Shown piece after piece: positions 15,024 through 24,334 of a stretch of 54,122 nt of DNA. Made by a program: the position numbers and the translations under genes. The stretch is from assembly GCF_001668725.1 (NCBI RefSeq), contig NZ_LZKL01000100.1, positions 1-54,122 of the forward strand, in the 5' to 3' direction. This DNA is from Mycobacterium sp. E787. GTDB taxonomy: Bacteria > Actinomycetota > Actinomycetes > Mycobacteriales > Mycobacteriaceae. The notes under the pieces were generated by a model. It saw only the letters and a program-made list of their open reading frames with translations, searched no databases and was not told the origin of the DNA. How positions within the stretch are numbered: the stretch's first letter is position 1; each line of letters begins with the position of its first letter.

Positions 15024-16102
15024 CACGCACCGACGGTGGCCAGCCACTCACCGTAGAAGAGCGCCACGCCCAGGCCGCAGGAGATCGCGGTGAGCAGCCA
15101 GAAGCGGATGATCACGGTCGTTTCGGCCCAGCCGGCCAACTCGAAATGGTGGTGGAAGGGCGCCATCCGGAACACCCGGCGCCCGGTGGTGCGGAAGGCC
15201 AGGATCTGCAGCACCACCGAGGTGACCTCCGCGACGAACAGCGAACCCAGCACCACGGCGAGGATCTCGGTGCGGCTGGTGACCGACAGGCCGGCGATGA
15301 TGCCGCCCAGCGCCAGGGAGCCGGTGTCGCCCATGAAGATCTTGGCGGGCGCGGCGTTCCACCACAGAAAGCCGATGCAGGCGCCGGCGGTGGCGGCCGC
15401 GATGAGCGCCAGGTCCAGCGGATCGCGCACGTTGTAGCAGCCCAGCCCCGGCGCGGTGACGCAAGCGTTGCGGTACTGCCAGAACGTGATCAGCACGTAG
15501 GCGGCGCTGACCATCGCCATGCAGCCGGCGGCCAGCCCGTCGAGGCCGTCGGTGAAGTTGACCGCGTTGGACCAGGCGCTCACGACGACCACGCAGAACA
15601 GCACGAACAGCCCGGGAGCCAGTGTGACGGTGGCGATCTCACGCACGTAGGACAGGTTGGCGCTGGCCGGGGTGAGGCCGTTGGCGTTGCGGAACTGCAG
15701 GACCAGCACGCCGAACAGCACCGCGGCGACGATCTGCCCGACGGTCTTTGCCGTCTTGTTCAGCCCGAGGTTGCGCGACCGGCGGATCTTGATCAGGTCG
15801 TCGACGAACCCGACGGCACCCAGCGCGGTGGCCAGGCCGAGCACCAGCAGGCCCGACGCGGAGATGCCCTCGCCGTCGAACGCCAGCCCCACCAGATGCG
15901 TGCCGAGGTACCCCGCCCAGATGCCGGCCAGGATCGCCACGCCGCCCATCGACGGGGTGCCGCGCTTGGTGTGGTGGCTCGGCGGCCCGTCCTCGCGGAT
16001 CTGGTGGCCGAACCCCTGCTTGGTGAACAGCCGGATCAGCACGGGCGTCAGCAGGATGGACACCGTCAGCGCGATGGCGACGGCGACGAGGATCTGTCTC
16101 AC
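15023..16102 (-). CDS. mraY: Phospho-MurNAc-pentapeptide transferase MraY (MurX)
   Basis: 359 residues; couples phospho-MurNAc-pentapeptide to decaprenyl phosphate to make Lipid I. About ten membrane helices. Catalytic and metal motifs are VGFVDDLIKI, NAVNFTDGLDGLA and AKIFMGDTGSLALGG; the cytoplasmic histidine motif is FRMAPFHHHFE. The GTG start overlaps the murF stop (GTGA). It lies between murF and murD as in other actinobacteria. Confidence 0.97.
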   Translation of the reverse strand: MRQILVAVAIALTVSILLTPVLIRLFTKQGFGHQIREDGPPSHHTKRGTPSMGGVAILAGIWAGYLGTHLVGLAFDGEGISASGLLVLGLATALGAVGFVDDLIKIRRSRNLGLNKTAKTVGQIVAAVLFGVLVLQFRNANGLTPASANLSYVREIATVTLAPGLFVLFCVVVVSAWSNAVNFTDGLDGLAAGCMAMVSAAYVLITFWQYRNACVTAPGLGCYNVRDPLDLALIAAATAGACIGFLWWNAAPAKIFMGDTGSLALGGIIAGLSVTSRTEILAVVLGSLFVAEVTSVVLQILAFRTTGRRVFRMAPFHHHFELAGWAETTVIIRFWLLTAISCGLGVALFYGEWLATVGA

Positions 16103-17637
16103 GGGCGGGCCCCGCCGTCATCGGCGGCCAGCGCTTCGGCCAAGGCGCCGAGGCCGGCGGCGTTGGACGCCTTGACCAGGACGACGTCGCCGGGTTGCAC
16201 CTCGGCCCGCAGCAGGGCCAGGGCGGCGTCGCCGTCGGGCACCGCGACGGCCCCCCTGTCGCCCCACGAGCCCACTGCCCCTTCCAGGACCGCGCCGTCG
16301 TGCATGGCGCTCATCGACCTCCCGGTTCCCACGACAACGAGTCGAGACACATCTAAGCGCACTGCGAGCCGGCCGATGCGATCGTGCTCGGCGATCGCGT
16401 CCTCACCGAGTTCGGCCATCTCGCCCAGCACGGCCCAGCTGCGCCGGGCGCCCGGGCCCCCTTCCGGCCCGCCGTGCGCGATCCAGGCCAGCGCCTGCAG
16501 GCCGGCCCGCATCGAGTCGGGGTTCGCGTTGTACGCGTCGTCGATCACCGTGACGCCGTCGGCGCGGGTGGTCACCTGCATGCGGTGCCGCGACACCGGG
16601 CCCGCCGCTTCCAGGGCGGCGGCCACCTGCTCGACGCCCGCGCCGCAGTGCAGCGCGACCGCGCCGGCACACAGCGCGTTGGTGACCTGATGGTCGCCGA
16701 ACACGCCCAGCCGCACGTCAGCCGCGCTGTCCATCGCGTGCAGGGTAAAGCGCGGCCGGGCCAATTCGTCGAGCGACACTCCCTCGGCCCAGACGTCGCT
16801 GGGTCCGGACTCGGTGCGCGCGGAACGGGCGACCCGGACCACCCGGGCCGCGGTCACCCCGGCCATCGCCGCGACGACCGGGTCATCGACGTTGAGGACG
16901 ACGACACCGGATGACGGAACGGCTTGGGGCAGTTCGGCTTTGGTCCGCGCGATGGCTTCCCGCGAGCCGAACTCGCCCAGGTGGGCGGTGCCGACGTTGA
17001 GCACGACGCCGATCGACGGCGGAGCGATCTCGGCCAGCGCGGCGATGTTGCCCGGGTGCCGCGCCGACATCTCGAGAACCAGGTAGTGCGTGCTGCGGGT
17101 GGCGCGCAGCACCGTCCAGGGATGGCCCAGTTCGTTGTTGAACGACCCGGGCGGGGCGATCACCTCGCCCAGCGGCTCGAGCACGGCGGCCACCAGGTCC
17201 TTGGTCGAGGTCTTTCCCGACGAGCCGGTGATCCCGACGATCGTCAGCCCGCCCGCCACCAGTTCGGCGGCCACCGCCTTGGCCAGCGCGGCCAGCGCGG
17301 CCAGGACGGCCGCGCCGGAGCCGTCGGCGTCGTGCTCGAGCACCCCGGCCAGCCCGCCACCGGTCGCGCGGGGCTCCGGTTCGACCACGATGGCGGGCAC
17401 CCCGACCGGCCGCGCCGCCAGCACGGCGACCGCGCCGGCGGCCACCGCCGAGGCCGCGTGGTCGTGCCCGTCGGAGCGGGCGCCGGGCAGCGCCAGGAAC
17501 AGCCCGCCGGGGCCGACCTTGCGCGAGTCGAATTCGACGGTCCCGGTGACGTGCAGTTCGGCCGCGGCCTCGGGTGAGATGTCGGCCAGTGTGCCGCCGA
17601 CGATTTCGGCGATCTGGGCGACGGTCAGGTCGATCAC
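16099..17637 (-). CDS. murF: MurF, D-Ala-D-Ala adding ligase
   Basis: 512 residues; joins D-Ala-D-Ala to the UDP-MurNAc-tripeptide. Seen are VEFDSRKVGPGGLFLALPG (substrate domain), GITGSSGKTSTKDLV (ATP loop), GSFNNELGHP and DDAYNANPDSMRAGL. The GTG start at 17637 overlaps the murE stop (GTGA). The frame stays open upstream inside murE, but that region is antisense-like shadow coding and was left out. Confidence 0.96.
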   Translation of the reverse strand: MIDLTVAQIAEIVGGTLADISPEAAAELHVTGTVEFDSRKVGPGGLFLALPGARSDGHDHAASAVAAGAVAVLAARPVGVPAIVVEPEPRATGGGLAGVLEHDADGSGAAVLAALAALAKAVAAELVAGGLTIVGITGSSGKTSTKDLVAAVLEPLGEVIAPPGSFNNELGHPWTVLRATRSTHYLVLEMSARHPGNIAALAEIAPPSIGVVLNVGTAHLGEFGSREAIARTKAELPQAVPSSGVVVLNVDDPVVAAMAGVTAARVVRVARSARTESGPSDVWAEGVSLDELARPRFTLHAMDSAADVRLGVFGDHQVTNALCAGAVALHCGAGVEQVAAALEAAGPVSRHRMQVTTRADGVTVIDDAYNANPDSMRAGLQALAWIAHGGPEGGPGARRSWAVLGEMAELGEDAIAEHDRIGRLAVRLDVSRLVVVGTGRSMSAMHDGAVLEGAVGSWGDRGAVAVPDGDAALALLRAEVQPGDVVLVKASNAAGLGALAEALAADDGGARP

Positions 17638-19169
17638 CGCGGGGTCCTCAGGGCCCCCAGCGCCTCCCCGAGCTCCACCCGGTCGTCGAAGGGCCGCGTC
17701 TCCCCCGCGGCGCGCTGCCCGGTTTCGTGGCCCTTGCCCGCGACGAGGACGACGTCGCCGGCTTTGGCCCAGGCCACCGCGTGGTCGATGGCCTGGCGTC
17801 GGTCGGCGATCTCGACGAGTTGCGCCTTGCCGCCGGCCGCCCCGGCCATGATCGCGCGTCGGATCGCCGCGGGGTCCTCGCCGCGCGGGTTGTCGTCGGT
17901 GACGACCACCAAATCGGCCAGCTCCGAGGCGATCTCGCCCATCGGCGCCCGCTTGCCCGGGTCGCGGTCCCCGCCGGCGCCGAACACCACCGCCAGCCGG
18001 TGGCCCGGCCGGCGCAGGGTGGTCAGCACGGCGCGCAGCGCTTCGGGCTTGTGCGCGTAGTCGACCAGCGCGAGGAAGTCCTGGCCGCGGTCGATCTCCT
18101 CCAGGCGTCCCGGGACGCGGGTGTGCAGCAAGCCCGGCGCCGCCTGCTCCGGGGAGACCCCGACGATGTCCAGAATGGCCAGCGCGACAAGGCAATTGGC
18201 GACGTTGTAGTGGCCCGGCAGCCGGATGCCGACGCGGTGGTGCACGCCCGCGGGGTCGACGACGGTGAATTCGGACCCGGCGCCCATCGGCGCCACGTCC
18301 ATAGCACGCCAGTCGGCGGGTTCGCCGGCGGCGCTGACCGTGATCGCGGCGCCGGCCCTCCCGGCCATCGCCCGCCCGGCGTCGTCGTCGACGCACACCA
18401 CGGCGGTGCGCGCACGCAGCGGCGAGGCGGGGTCGAACAGCACCGCCTTGGCCTCGAAGTAGTCGGCCATCGTGCGGTGAAAGTCGAGGTGGTCGCGGGA
18501 CAGGTTCGTGAAGGCGCCCACCGCGAACGTGGTGCCGTCGACGCGACCCAGGGTCAGCGCGTGGCTGGACGCCTCCATGACCACGGTGTCCACCCCGCGT
18601 TCGGCCATCGCCGCGAGCATCGCCTGCAGGTCGGGGGCCTCCGGGGTGGTCAGCGCGCTGGGGATGTCGGCGCCGTCGATGCGGATGCCGATGGTGCCGA
18701 TCAACCCGGCCGTGCGCCCGCCGGAGCGCAACCCGGACTCGACGAGGTAGGTCGTGGTGGTCTTGCCCGACGTGCCGGTGATCCCGACGACCGTGAGCTT
18801 CGCCGACGGATCGCCGTACACCGTGGCGGCCAGGCCACCGAGCACGCGGCGCGGTGACGGGTGGACCAGGGTGGGCGCGGTGCGGGACTGGGAGGCCATC
18901 TCGGCGACGCCGGCGGCGTCGGTGAGCACCGCGACGGCGCCGCGTTCGATCGCCTCGCCGGCATAGCGGGCGCCGTGCGTGGTGGAACCCGGCAGCGCGG
19001 CGAACAGGTCGCCGGGCAGCACGTCCTGAGCGCGCAGCGTCACGCCGGTGACCGCGAGATCCGGAACGTCCACCCCGTCGGCCATCACCGCGCCCACTTG
19101 GGCCGCCAGCGCCGGCAACCGCGCGCCCGGGACGGCGGTGGGCCGCAAACCGGTGGGTACCGAGACCAC
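17634..19169 (-). CDS. murE: MurE, meso-DAP adding ligase
   Basis: 511 residues; adds meso-diaminopimelate to UDP-MurNAc-L-Ala-D-Glu. The DDNPRGEDP motif is the DNPR signature for meso-DAP specificity, matching the mycobacterial wall. The ATP loop GITGTSGKTTTTYLV is near residue 130, and FTNLSRDHLDFH and LVDYAHKPEALRAVL are present. The GTG at 19169 was preferred because GGAGG lies 7 nt upstream. The GTG two codons earlier (19175) sits only 1 nt from that sequence. Confidence 0.95.
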   Translation of the reverse strand: MVSVPTGLRPTAVPGARLPALAAQVGAVMADGVDVPDLAVTGVTLRAQDVLPGDLFAALPGSTTHGARYAGEAIERGAVAVLTDAAGVAEMASQSRTAPTLVHPSPRRVLGGLAATVYGDPSAKLTVVGITGTSGKTTTTYLVESGLRSGGRTAGLIGTIGIRIDGADIPSALTTPEAPDLQAMLAAMAERGVDTVVMEASSHALTLGRVDGTTFAVGAFTNLSRDHLDFHRTMADYFEAKAVLFDPASPLRARTAVVCVDDDAGRAMAGRAGAAITVSAAGEPADWRAMDVAPMGAGSEFTVVDPAGVHHRVGIRLPGHYNVANCLVALAILDIVGVSPEQAAPGLLHTRVPGRLEEIDRGQDFLALVDYAHKPEALRAVLTTLRRPGHRLAVVFGAGGDRDPGKRAPMGEIASELADLVVVTDDNPRGEDPAAIRRAIMAGAAGGKAQLVEIADRRQAIDHAVAWAKAGDVVLVAGKGHETGQRAAGETRPFDDRVELGEALGALRTPR

Positions 19170-19242
19170 AGCCACACCTCCCTCCGTCGGCTCCCCTGTC
19201 GCACGATCAGCCCTGACACCCTACCGAGAAGGGGCACAGCGC

Positions 19243-19293
19243 CGAGATCGACGCCAACCCGAGCGAGTAGACCGCACGCTAACGTCGATCTCG
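19243..19293. repeat. Inverted repeat between pbpB and murE
   Basis: cgagatcgacg (19243-19253) and cgtcgatctcg (19283-19293) are exact 11-nt inverted repeats with a 29-nt loop, in the 140 bp between the pbpB stop and the murE start. No U-run follows. It may modulate read-through from pbpB into murE or mark a transcript end. Confidence 0.45.
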
Positions 19294-19316
19294 CCGAGGG
19301 CGGGTGCCGGGTACAG

Positions 19317-21341
19317 CTAGGTGGCCTGCAGGGTCAGCGGCGGACCCGGATCCGGTGACAGCGGCACGTTCTCCCGCTGCATCAGCCAGCCGGCGATGTT
19401 GTGGAACAAGGGGGCGGCCGAATGCCCGGGCGAGCCGTCGGCGTTGCGCTGCGGGTTGTCCATCATGATGCCGACCACGTAGCGGGGATTGTCGACGGTG
19501 GCCATGCCGGCGAAGGTGATCCAGTAGACGTCGTCGAAGTAGCAGCCGCAGCCGGGGTTGATCTGCTGGGCGGTGCCCGTCTTGCCGGCCATCTGGTAGC
19601 CGGACACGGCGGCGGCCGGCCCGGTGCCCTGCTGGTAGCCCATCGGGTCCTTCTGCACGACGGCGCGCAGCATGCCGCGCACCGTCTGCGCGGTCTGCGG
19701 CGAGACCACCCGAATCCCCTCCGGGCGCGGTTCCTCGGTCCGGGTGCCGTCGGGCGCGATGGTGGCCTTGATGATCCGCGGCGGCACCCGCAGGCCGTCG
19801 TTGGCGATGGTCTGGTACATGTCGGTCATCTGCAGCAGGGTCATCGAAAGACCTTGGCCGATGGGCAGGTTGGAGAAGGTGCTGCCCGACCATTGGTCAA
19901 TCGGCGGCACCAGGCCCGCGCTCTCACCGGGCAGCCCGACGTTGGTGCGCTGACCCAGCCCGAACTTGCGGACCATGTCGTAGAAACGCTCCGGACCGAC
20001 GCGCTGCGCCAGCATCAGGGTGCCGACGTTCGAGGACTTCCCGAACACGCCCGTGGTGGTGTAGGGCATGACGCCGTGGTCCCAGGCGTCGTGCACGTTG
20101 ACCCCGCCCATGTTGATCGAGCCGGGCACGTGCAACACCTCGTCGGGGTTGGAGAGGCCGTATTCGATCACCGATGACGCGGTGATCACCTTGTTCACCG
20201 AGCCCGGCTCGAACGGCGAGGACACCGCCAGGTTGCCCAGTTGCCGGTCGCCTTGCCGACCGATGTCCTGGGAGGGGTCGAAGGTGTTGTCGTTGGCCAT
20301 CGCCAGCACCTCACCCGTCTTGGAGTCGAGCACCACGGCCGAAACGTTGTGCGCCCCCGAGAGATTCTTGGCCTGCTGGACCTGCTGCTGAACGTAGAAC
20401 TGGATGTCGTCGTCGAGGGTCAGCTGGACGGTCGATCCGTTGACCGCCCGGTGCCGGTTGCGGTAGCTGCCGGGGATGACGACGCCGTCGGAGCCGCGGT
20501 CGTAGGTGACCGAGCCGTCGGTGCCCGACAGCACCGAGTCCAGCGAGTCCTCCAGCCCCAGCAGCCCGTGGCCGTCCCAGTCGATGCCGCCGACGATGTT
20601 GGCCGCCAGCGATCCGCCCGGGTACTGGCGCAGATCCTGCCGCTCGGAGCCGACCTCGGGATACTTCTCGGAGATCGCGCTGGCCACCGCCGGGTCGACC
20701 GCACGCGCGAGATAGACGAAGTTGTCGTCGCCCTGCAGCTTCTTCAGCACGGTCTGGAAGTCCGGCTTGTTGTTCAGCCGGGTCGAGACCTCCTTGGCGA
20801 TGTCACGCAGCCGCTCCTGCGGATCGGGGGCGGTCGGGGTCTTCTTCTTCGCCTCCTCGAGTTGCTGGCGAATCCGCTTGGGCTGGAACGTCAAGGCGCG
20901 CGACTCGATGGTGAACGCCAGCTGTTGGTTGTTACGGTCGACGATGCTGCCGCGGACCGCCTTTTCGACATCGGTGACCTTGAGCTGTCCGGCCGCCTGG
21001 GCCCGCAGCTTGGGGGCGTCCTTGACCTGCAGCACGAACAGCTGGGCCGCCGCGACCAGCATCAGCACCAAAATGACGGCATTGCCGGCCCGATGCCGAA
21101 AAACGAACGACGCGCCGCGCGATCCCGCCTCCACGATCTGACGGGTGCGCCGCTCGCGCGCGGAGTGCCCGGTGCCCACCGCGTCGGGCCGGGTTTGCTT
21201 GGCCTGCTTGGCCTTCCTCGCCTGCCGTGGCTCCTTCAGCGTGGGTTGCCGGACGGCCTTGGCCTTCTGTGGTTTACCCGGAGCCCGGGTCGATCGCGCC
21301 GGCTGCGACCGGCGCGTCCGCCCGGCCTCGCCGCGGATCAC
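19317..21341 (-). CDS. pbpB: PbpB (FtsI), septal class B transpeptidase
   Basis: 674 residues; the D,D-transpeptidase that crosslinks septal peptidoglycan with FtsW. A basic cytoplasmic N-terminus (1-85) is followed by one membrane helix (about 87-105). The PBP dimerisation domain follows, then the transpeptidase domain with the active serine in SVNK (S381-K384), SSN (436-438) and KTGTAQ (587-592). The GTG start overlaps the stop of the FtsL-like gene (GTGA). The gap to murE downstream is 140 bp. Confidence 0.97.
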   Translation of the reverse strand: MIRGEAGRTRRSQPARSTRAPGKPQKAKAVRQPTLKEPRQARKAKQAKQTRPDAVGTGHSARERRTRQIVEAGSRGASFVFRHRAGNAVILVLMLVAAAQLFVLQVKDAPKLRAQAAGQLKVTDVEKAVRGSIVDRNNQQLAFTIESRALTFQPKRIRQQLEEAKKKTPTAPDPQERLRDIAKEVSTRLNNKPDFQTVLKKLQGDDNFVYLARAVDPAVASAISEKYPEVGSERQDLRQYPGGSLAANIVGGIDWDGHGLLGLEDSLDSVLSGTDGSVTYDRGSDGVVIPGSYRNRHRAVNGSTVQLTLDDDIQFYVQQQVQQAKNLSGAHNVSAVVLDSKTGEVLAMANDNTFDPSQDIGRQGDRQLGNLAVSSPFEPGSVNKVITASSVIEYGLSNPDEVLHVPGSINMGGVNVHDAWDHGVMPYTTTGVFGKSSNVGTLMLAQRVGPERFYDMVRKFGLGQRTNVGLPGESAGLVPPIDQWSGSTFSNLPIGQGLSMTLLQMTDMYQTIANDGLRVPPRIIKATIAPDGTRTEEPRPEGIRVVSPQTAQTVRGMLRAVVQKDPMGYQQGTGPAAAVSGYQMAGKTGTAQQINPGCGCYFDDVYWITFAGMATVDNPRYVVGIMMDNPQRNADGSPGHSAAPLFHNIAGWLMQRENVPLSPDPGPPLTLQAT

Positions 21342-22516
21342 CGGGCGGCGCCCGGCGTCGCGGCGGTCAGGGGCCCCAACGGCGCGCCGTTAGCCGGCGC
21401 GCCCGGCTGCGGCGCCGGCACCCCGGGTGCGACGGGCTGCGGGGGCCGCGGACCCGGCTGCACCGGTAGCGGCACCTCCGCGGGCAGCGGCGCAGGCGCC
21501 GGGGCGGGCGGCGGAACGGGCAGTCCCCCCAACGGGATTGACACCTCGGCGGGCACCGGAGGCGTCGCGGGTGCGGCCGGGCCCGGCAGCCCCGGCAACG
21601 GCACCACCCCCTGGAAGTGCCCGGTGGCCGCGCCGCCGGGCATGCCCGGCAGCGGCGGGACCGGCTGCGACGGCAGGTGCTGGCCGCCGACCGTCGACGA
21701 CCCGTCCGGGGCCCGCAACAACGCCTCCGGTCCCTGCCTGGCCGGCACGGCCGGGCCCCCTGGGGCCGGCGGCACCCGGACCGGGACCTCCGGCGGCAGC
21801 GCCGGCGGTGGCGGAGGCGGCGGTGGCGCGTCGGAAATCTTGGTGTTCAGCGGCGGCGGCGGAACCCCGTCGGCCGGCTTCGGGGTGCCCACGACCACCC
21901 AGTTACCGGACGGGTCCTGGACCAGATGCGCGGTGTCCCTCGTCGGGATCATGCCCTGCTTGCGTGCCGCCTCGGCCAGCGCCGGCGCCGACTCCGCCTC
22001 GCGCACATCGCGTTCCAGCGCCTCCTTCTGCTCCTGCAGCATCCTGTTCTTCTCGCGCGCGTGGCTGAGCTGGTAGGAACGCTCCGCCGACGCGGTGGAC
22101 AACCACAGCGTCAGGCCCAGCCCGAGGCCGAGCGCGCCGATGATCAACACGACAAAGGGAACCTTGGCGGCCAATGTCCGCGGCCGCAGGTCGATCGACG
22201 CCAGCCGGATGGCCAACCGCTCCGCCAACCTGGGTCGAACTGCTTTGGGCGCCTTGGCTTTTCGCGCCTTGGCTCGCGCCTTGGCCTGGCTGGCGCTCTT
22301 GGGCCGGCCCGGCCGCTCGACGGGCCGGGCGTTCGGGCTGGTTTGCGGGCCGGACTTGTGCGCACCGGCCTCGCGGGTGTTGGCCGAGGCCGGGCGCGTG
22401 CGCCGCGGCGACGCAGGATCGGCGGTGGCGCGCCTGCCCTTGCGGGCCGAACCGTCGCGTGTGCCACGACGGTCGCCGCTTCCGCGGCGCTTCGGCGTCT
22501 CGCGCTTTACCTTCAT
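21338..22516 (-). CDS. FtsL-like proline-rich membrane protein (Rv2164c-like)
   Basis: A 392-residue bitopic protein in the FtsL position of the dcw cluster, between rsmH and pbpB. Residues 1-115 are very basic. One membrane helix is at about 120-142 (VPFVVLIIGALGLGLGLTLW). A coiled coil follows (about 145-185, REKNRMLQEQKEALERDVREAE), then a motif LVQDPSGNWVVVGTPKPADG. The last 170 residues are Pro-rich (PPPPPP, PLPGMPGG) and probably cross the periplasm. Topology and place support an FtsL role; sequence identity to E. coli FtsL is not evident. Confidence 0.85.
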   Translation of the reverse strand: MKVKRETPKRRGSGDRRGTRDGSARKGRRATADPASPRRTRPASANTREAGAHKSGPQTSPNARPVERPGRPKSASQAKARAKARKAKAPKAVRPRLAERLAIRLASIDLRPRTLAAKVPFVVLIIGALGLGLGLTLWLSTASAERSYQLSHAREKNRMLQEQKEALERDVREAESAPALAEAARKQGMIPTRDTAHLVQDPSGNWVVVGTPKPADGVPPPPLNTKISDAPPPPPPPPALPPEVPVRVPPAPGGPAVPARQGPEALLRAPDGSSTVGGQHLPSQPVPPLPGMPGGAATGHFQGVVPLPGLPGPAAPATPPVPAEVSIPLGGLPVPPPAPAPAPLPAEVPLPVQPGPRPPQPVAPGVPAPQPGAPANGAPLGPLTAATPGAAR

Positions 22517-23718
22517 GTATCGCCTTCCCGGCTCGCCTGCTCTGGTTGCTCCCGCTGCCCCAGCCGTTGCAAGGCCCGTAATCGCACGGCGGCACTGCGT
22601 GGGTTGCGTTCGATCTCGGCCGCGTCGGCGCGTTCGGCGCCGCGCGTCAGCGACCGGAACCGCGGCTCGTGGCCGGGCAGTTCGACCGGAAGGTCCACCG
22701 GCGTGCGCGAGGCGACCGCGTCGGCGAACACACGCTTGACGATCCGGTCTTCCAGCGATTGGTAGGCCAGCACCGCGATGCGTCCGCCCACCCTCAGCGC
22801 GTCCAGGGCGGCGGGCAGGGCTTCGCGCAGCGAGGTCAATTCGTCGTTGACGGCGATCCGCAGCGCCTGGAAGGTGCGCTTGGCCGGATGCCCGCCGGTG
22901 CGGCGGGCGGGTGCCGGAATCGCTTGGTAGAGCAGGGCGACCAATTCCGCGGTCGAGGTGAACGGCGCCCGGGCACGCCGGCGGACGATCTGCGCGGCGA
23001 TGCGGCGCGCGAACCGCTCCTCGCCGTAGCGGTGCAGGATGTCGGCCAGTACCGCCTCGTCGTAGGTGTTGACGATGTCGGCCGCGGTGAGCGCCGACTC
23101 CGGGTCCATCCGCATGTCCAGCGGCGCGTCCTGGGCGTAGGCGAAACCCCGTTCGGCGCGGTCCAGCTGCATCGACGAGACGCCGAGGTCGAACAGCACG
23201 GCGTCGACGGATTCGGCTGCAGCGTAACCGGATTCGGCCAGGGCGCCAGCCAGGCCGTCATAGCGGGTGTGCACCAGCGTGACGCGGTCGGCGAACGGGG
23301 CGAGCCGGTCGGAGGCGATGTCCAGCGCGCCAGGATCGCGGTCGAGCCCGATCAGCCGCAGGCCGGGCAGGTCGGTGAGGAACCGCTCCGCGTGCCCACC
23401 GGCGCCGAGCGTGGCGTCGACGAGCACCGCCCCCGCGCCGTCCGGGTTGTCGCGCGTCAGTGCGGGGGTCAGCAGCTCGACGCAGCGCTCCAGCAGGACG
23501 GGCACATGGCCGAAATCGCCTGAAACCTCTTGCACCGCAACGCCTTCCCGGGCTCCGCGGACCGCCCTCGCACCTCGGTCGGCCCGAAGGGCCGCCCTTG
23601 CACCCAGGTCCCTGTCCGAAGGCGCGAACCTGGCGTTGGGGAAGTACGCCAGGGTCGGTTCGGGCAGAGGCCACGATGCACGGGCATGCGCCTCAGATAA
23701 TGTCGCCGAGTGCTTCAT
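22513..23718 (-). CDS. rsmH: 16S rRNA m4C1402 methyltransferase RsmH (MraW)
   Basis: 401 residues; SAM-dependent N4-methylation of C1402 in 16S rRNA. Motifs are FGHVPVLLERCVELL, VDATLGAGGHAERFL (SAM loop), LIGLDRDPGAL, ILFDLGVSS-like VLFDLGVSSMQLD, HPAKRTFQALRIAVNDEL and AYQSLEDRIVK. The ATG at 23718 gives the mycobacterial N-terminus with WPLPEPTLAYFPNARF. It overlaps the mraZ end by 26 nt. Its stop overlaps the FtsL-like ATG (ATGA). Confidence 0.95.
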   Translation of the reverse strand: MKHSATLSEAHARASWPLPEPTLAYFPNARFAPSDRDLGARAALRADRGARAVRGAREGVAVQEVSGDFGHVPVLLERCVELLTPALTRDNPDGAGAVLVDATLGAGGHAERFLTDLPGLRLIGLDRDPGALDIASDRLAPFADRVTLVHTRYDGLAGALAESGYAAAESVDAVLFDLGVSSMQLDRAERGFAYAQDAPLDMRMDPESALTAADIVNTYDEAVLADILHRYGEERFARRIAAQIVRRRARAPFTSTAELVALLYQAIPAPARRTGGHPAKRTFQALRIAVNDELTSLREALPAALDALRVGGRIAVLAYQSLEDRIVKRVFADAVASRTPVDLPVELPGHEPRFRSLTRGAERADAAEIERNPRSAAVRLRALQRLGQREQPEQASREGDT

Positions 23719-24124
23719 CGCTGGCCGCGGAGAAGTTCTCTTCGTGCGTCTGCTGGTAGTCGTGCCAGGCCTGCGCATCCCAGATCTCGAGGTAATCGAC
23801 CGCCCCGATCACCACGCAGTCCTTCGACAGGTTCGCGTAGCGGCGGTGGTCGGCCGACAGCGTGATCCGCCCCTGCGCGTCGGGATGCTGCTCGTCGGTG
23901 CCGGCGGCGAGGTTGCGCAGGAACGCTCGCGCCTCGGGGTTGCTGCGCGACGTCTTGCTCGCCCGCCGCGCCAGCTGCTCGAATTCCGCCCGCGGGTAGA
24001 CGGCGAGGCTGTGGTCTTGGCTCTTGGTGACCATCAACCCCCCTGCCAACGAGTCGCGGAACTTGGCGGGCAGCGTCAGCCGCCCCTTGTCGTCGAGTTT
24101 GGGCGTGTAGGTGCCGAGAAACAC
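23693..24124 (-). CDS. mraZ: MraZ, transcriptional regulator of the dcw cluster
   Basis: 143 residues with two AbrB-like MraZ repeats: FLGTYTPKLDDKGRLTLPAK near the N-terminus and DAQGRITLSADHRRYA near residue 83. MraZ binds spaced TGGG repeats before its own gene and controls the dcw operon. The GTG at 24124 was chosen because GGAGGTGA lies just upstream and it starts at the conserved FLGTY. The first eight codons of the longer frame are not conserved. Confidence 0.96.
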   Translation of the reverse strand: MFLGTYTPKLDDKGRLTLPAKFRDSLAGGLMVTKSQDHSLAVYPRAEFEQLARRASKTSRSNPEARAFLRNLAAGTDEQHPDAQGRITLSADHRRYANLSKDCVVIGAVDYLEIWDAQAWHDYQQTHEENFSAASDEALGDII

Positions 24125-24163
24125 CAGCTCACCTCCCACACCGGTCACCCAAACACTTCAGCC

Positions 24164-24194
24164 ACCATACCCCACGATCCCCCACTTTGCCCCA
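24164..24194 (-). promoter_or_regulatory. MraZ box array and mraZ promoter
   Basis: On the minus strand TGGGG occurs three times with exact 10-bp period (24194-24190, 24184-24180, 24174-24170), separated by 5-nt spacers caaag and gatcg. This is the described MraZ box layout of TGGGN repeats with 5-nt spacers. A TANNNT -10, TATGGT (24169-24164), follows directly. MraZ bound here would cover the promoter, consistent with autorepression. Confidence 0.75.
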
Positions 24195-24334
24195 TTACTG
24201 CGGTGTCGGCGCCGACTTTTCCCGGTCATCTGCCACCGATCGGGGTCACGTGGCCCGGCGGCGGGCGGCGGGGGCCGGTCGCGATGCGAGTGCGGCGCCG
24301 GAAATCCGCACGTCGGAGGCGCAAACCGGTGGAG

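Noticed and set aside
16099..18396. 765-codon frame around murF
   Set aside because: The upstream part reads murE out of frame; murF begins at the GTG overlapping the murE stop.
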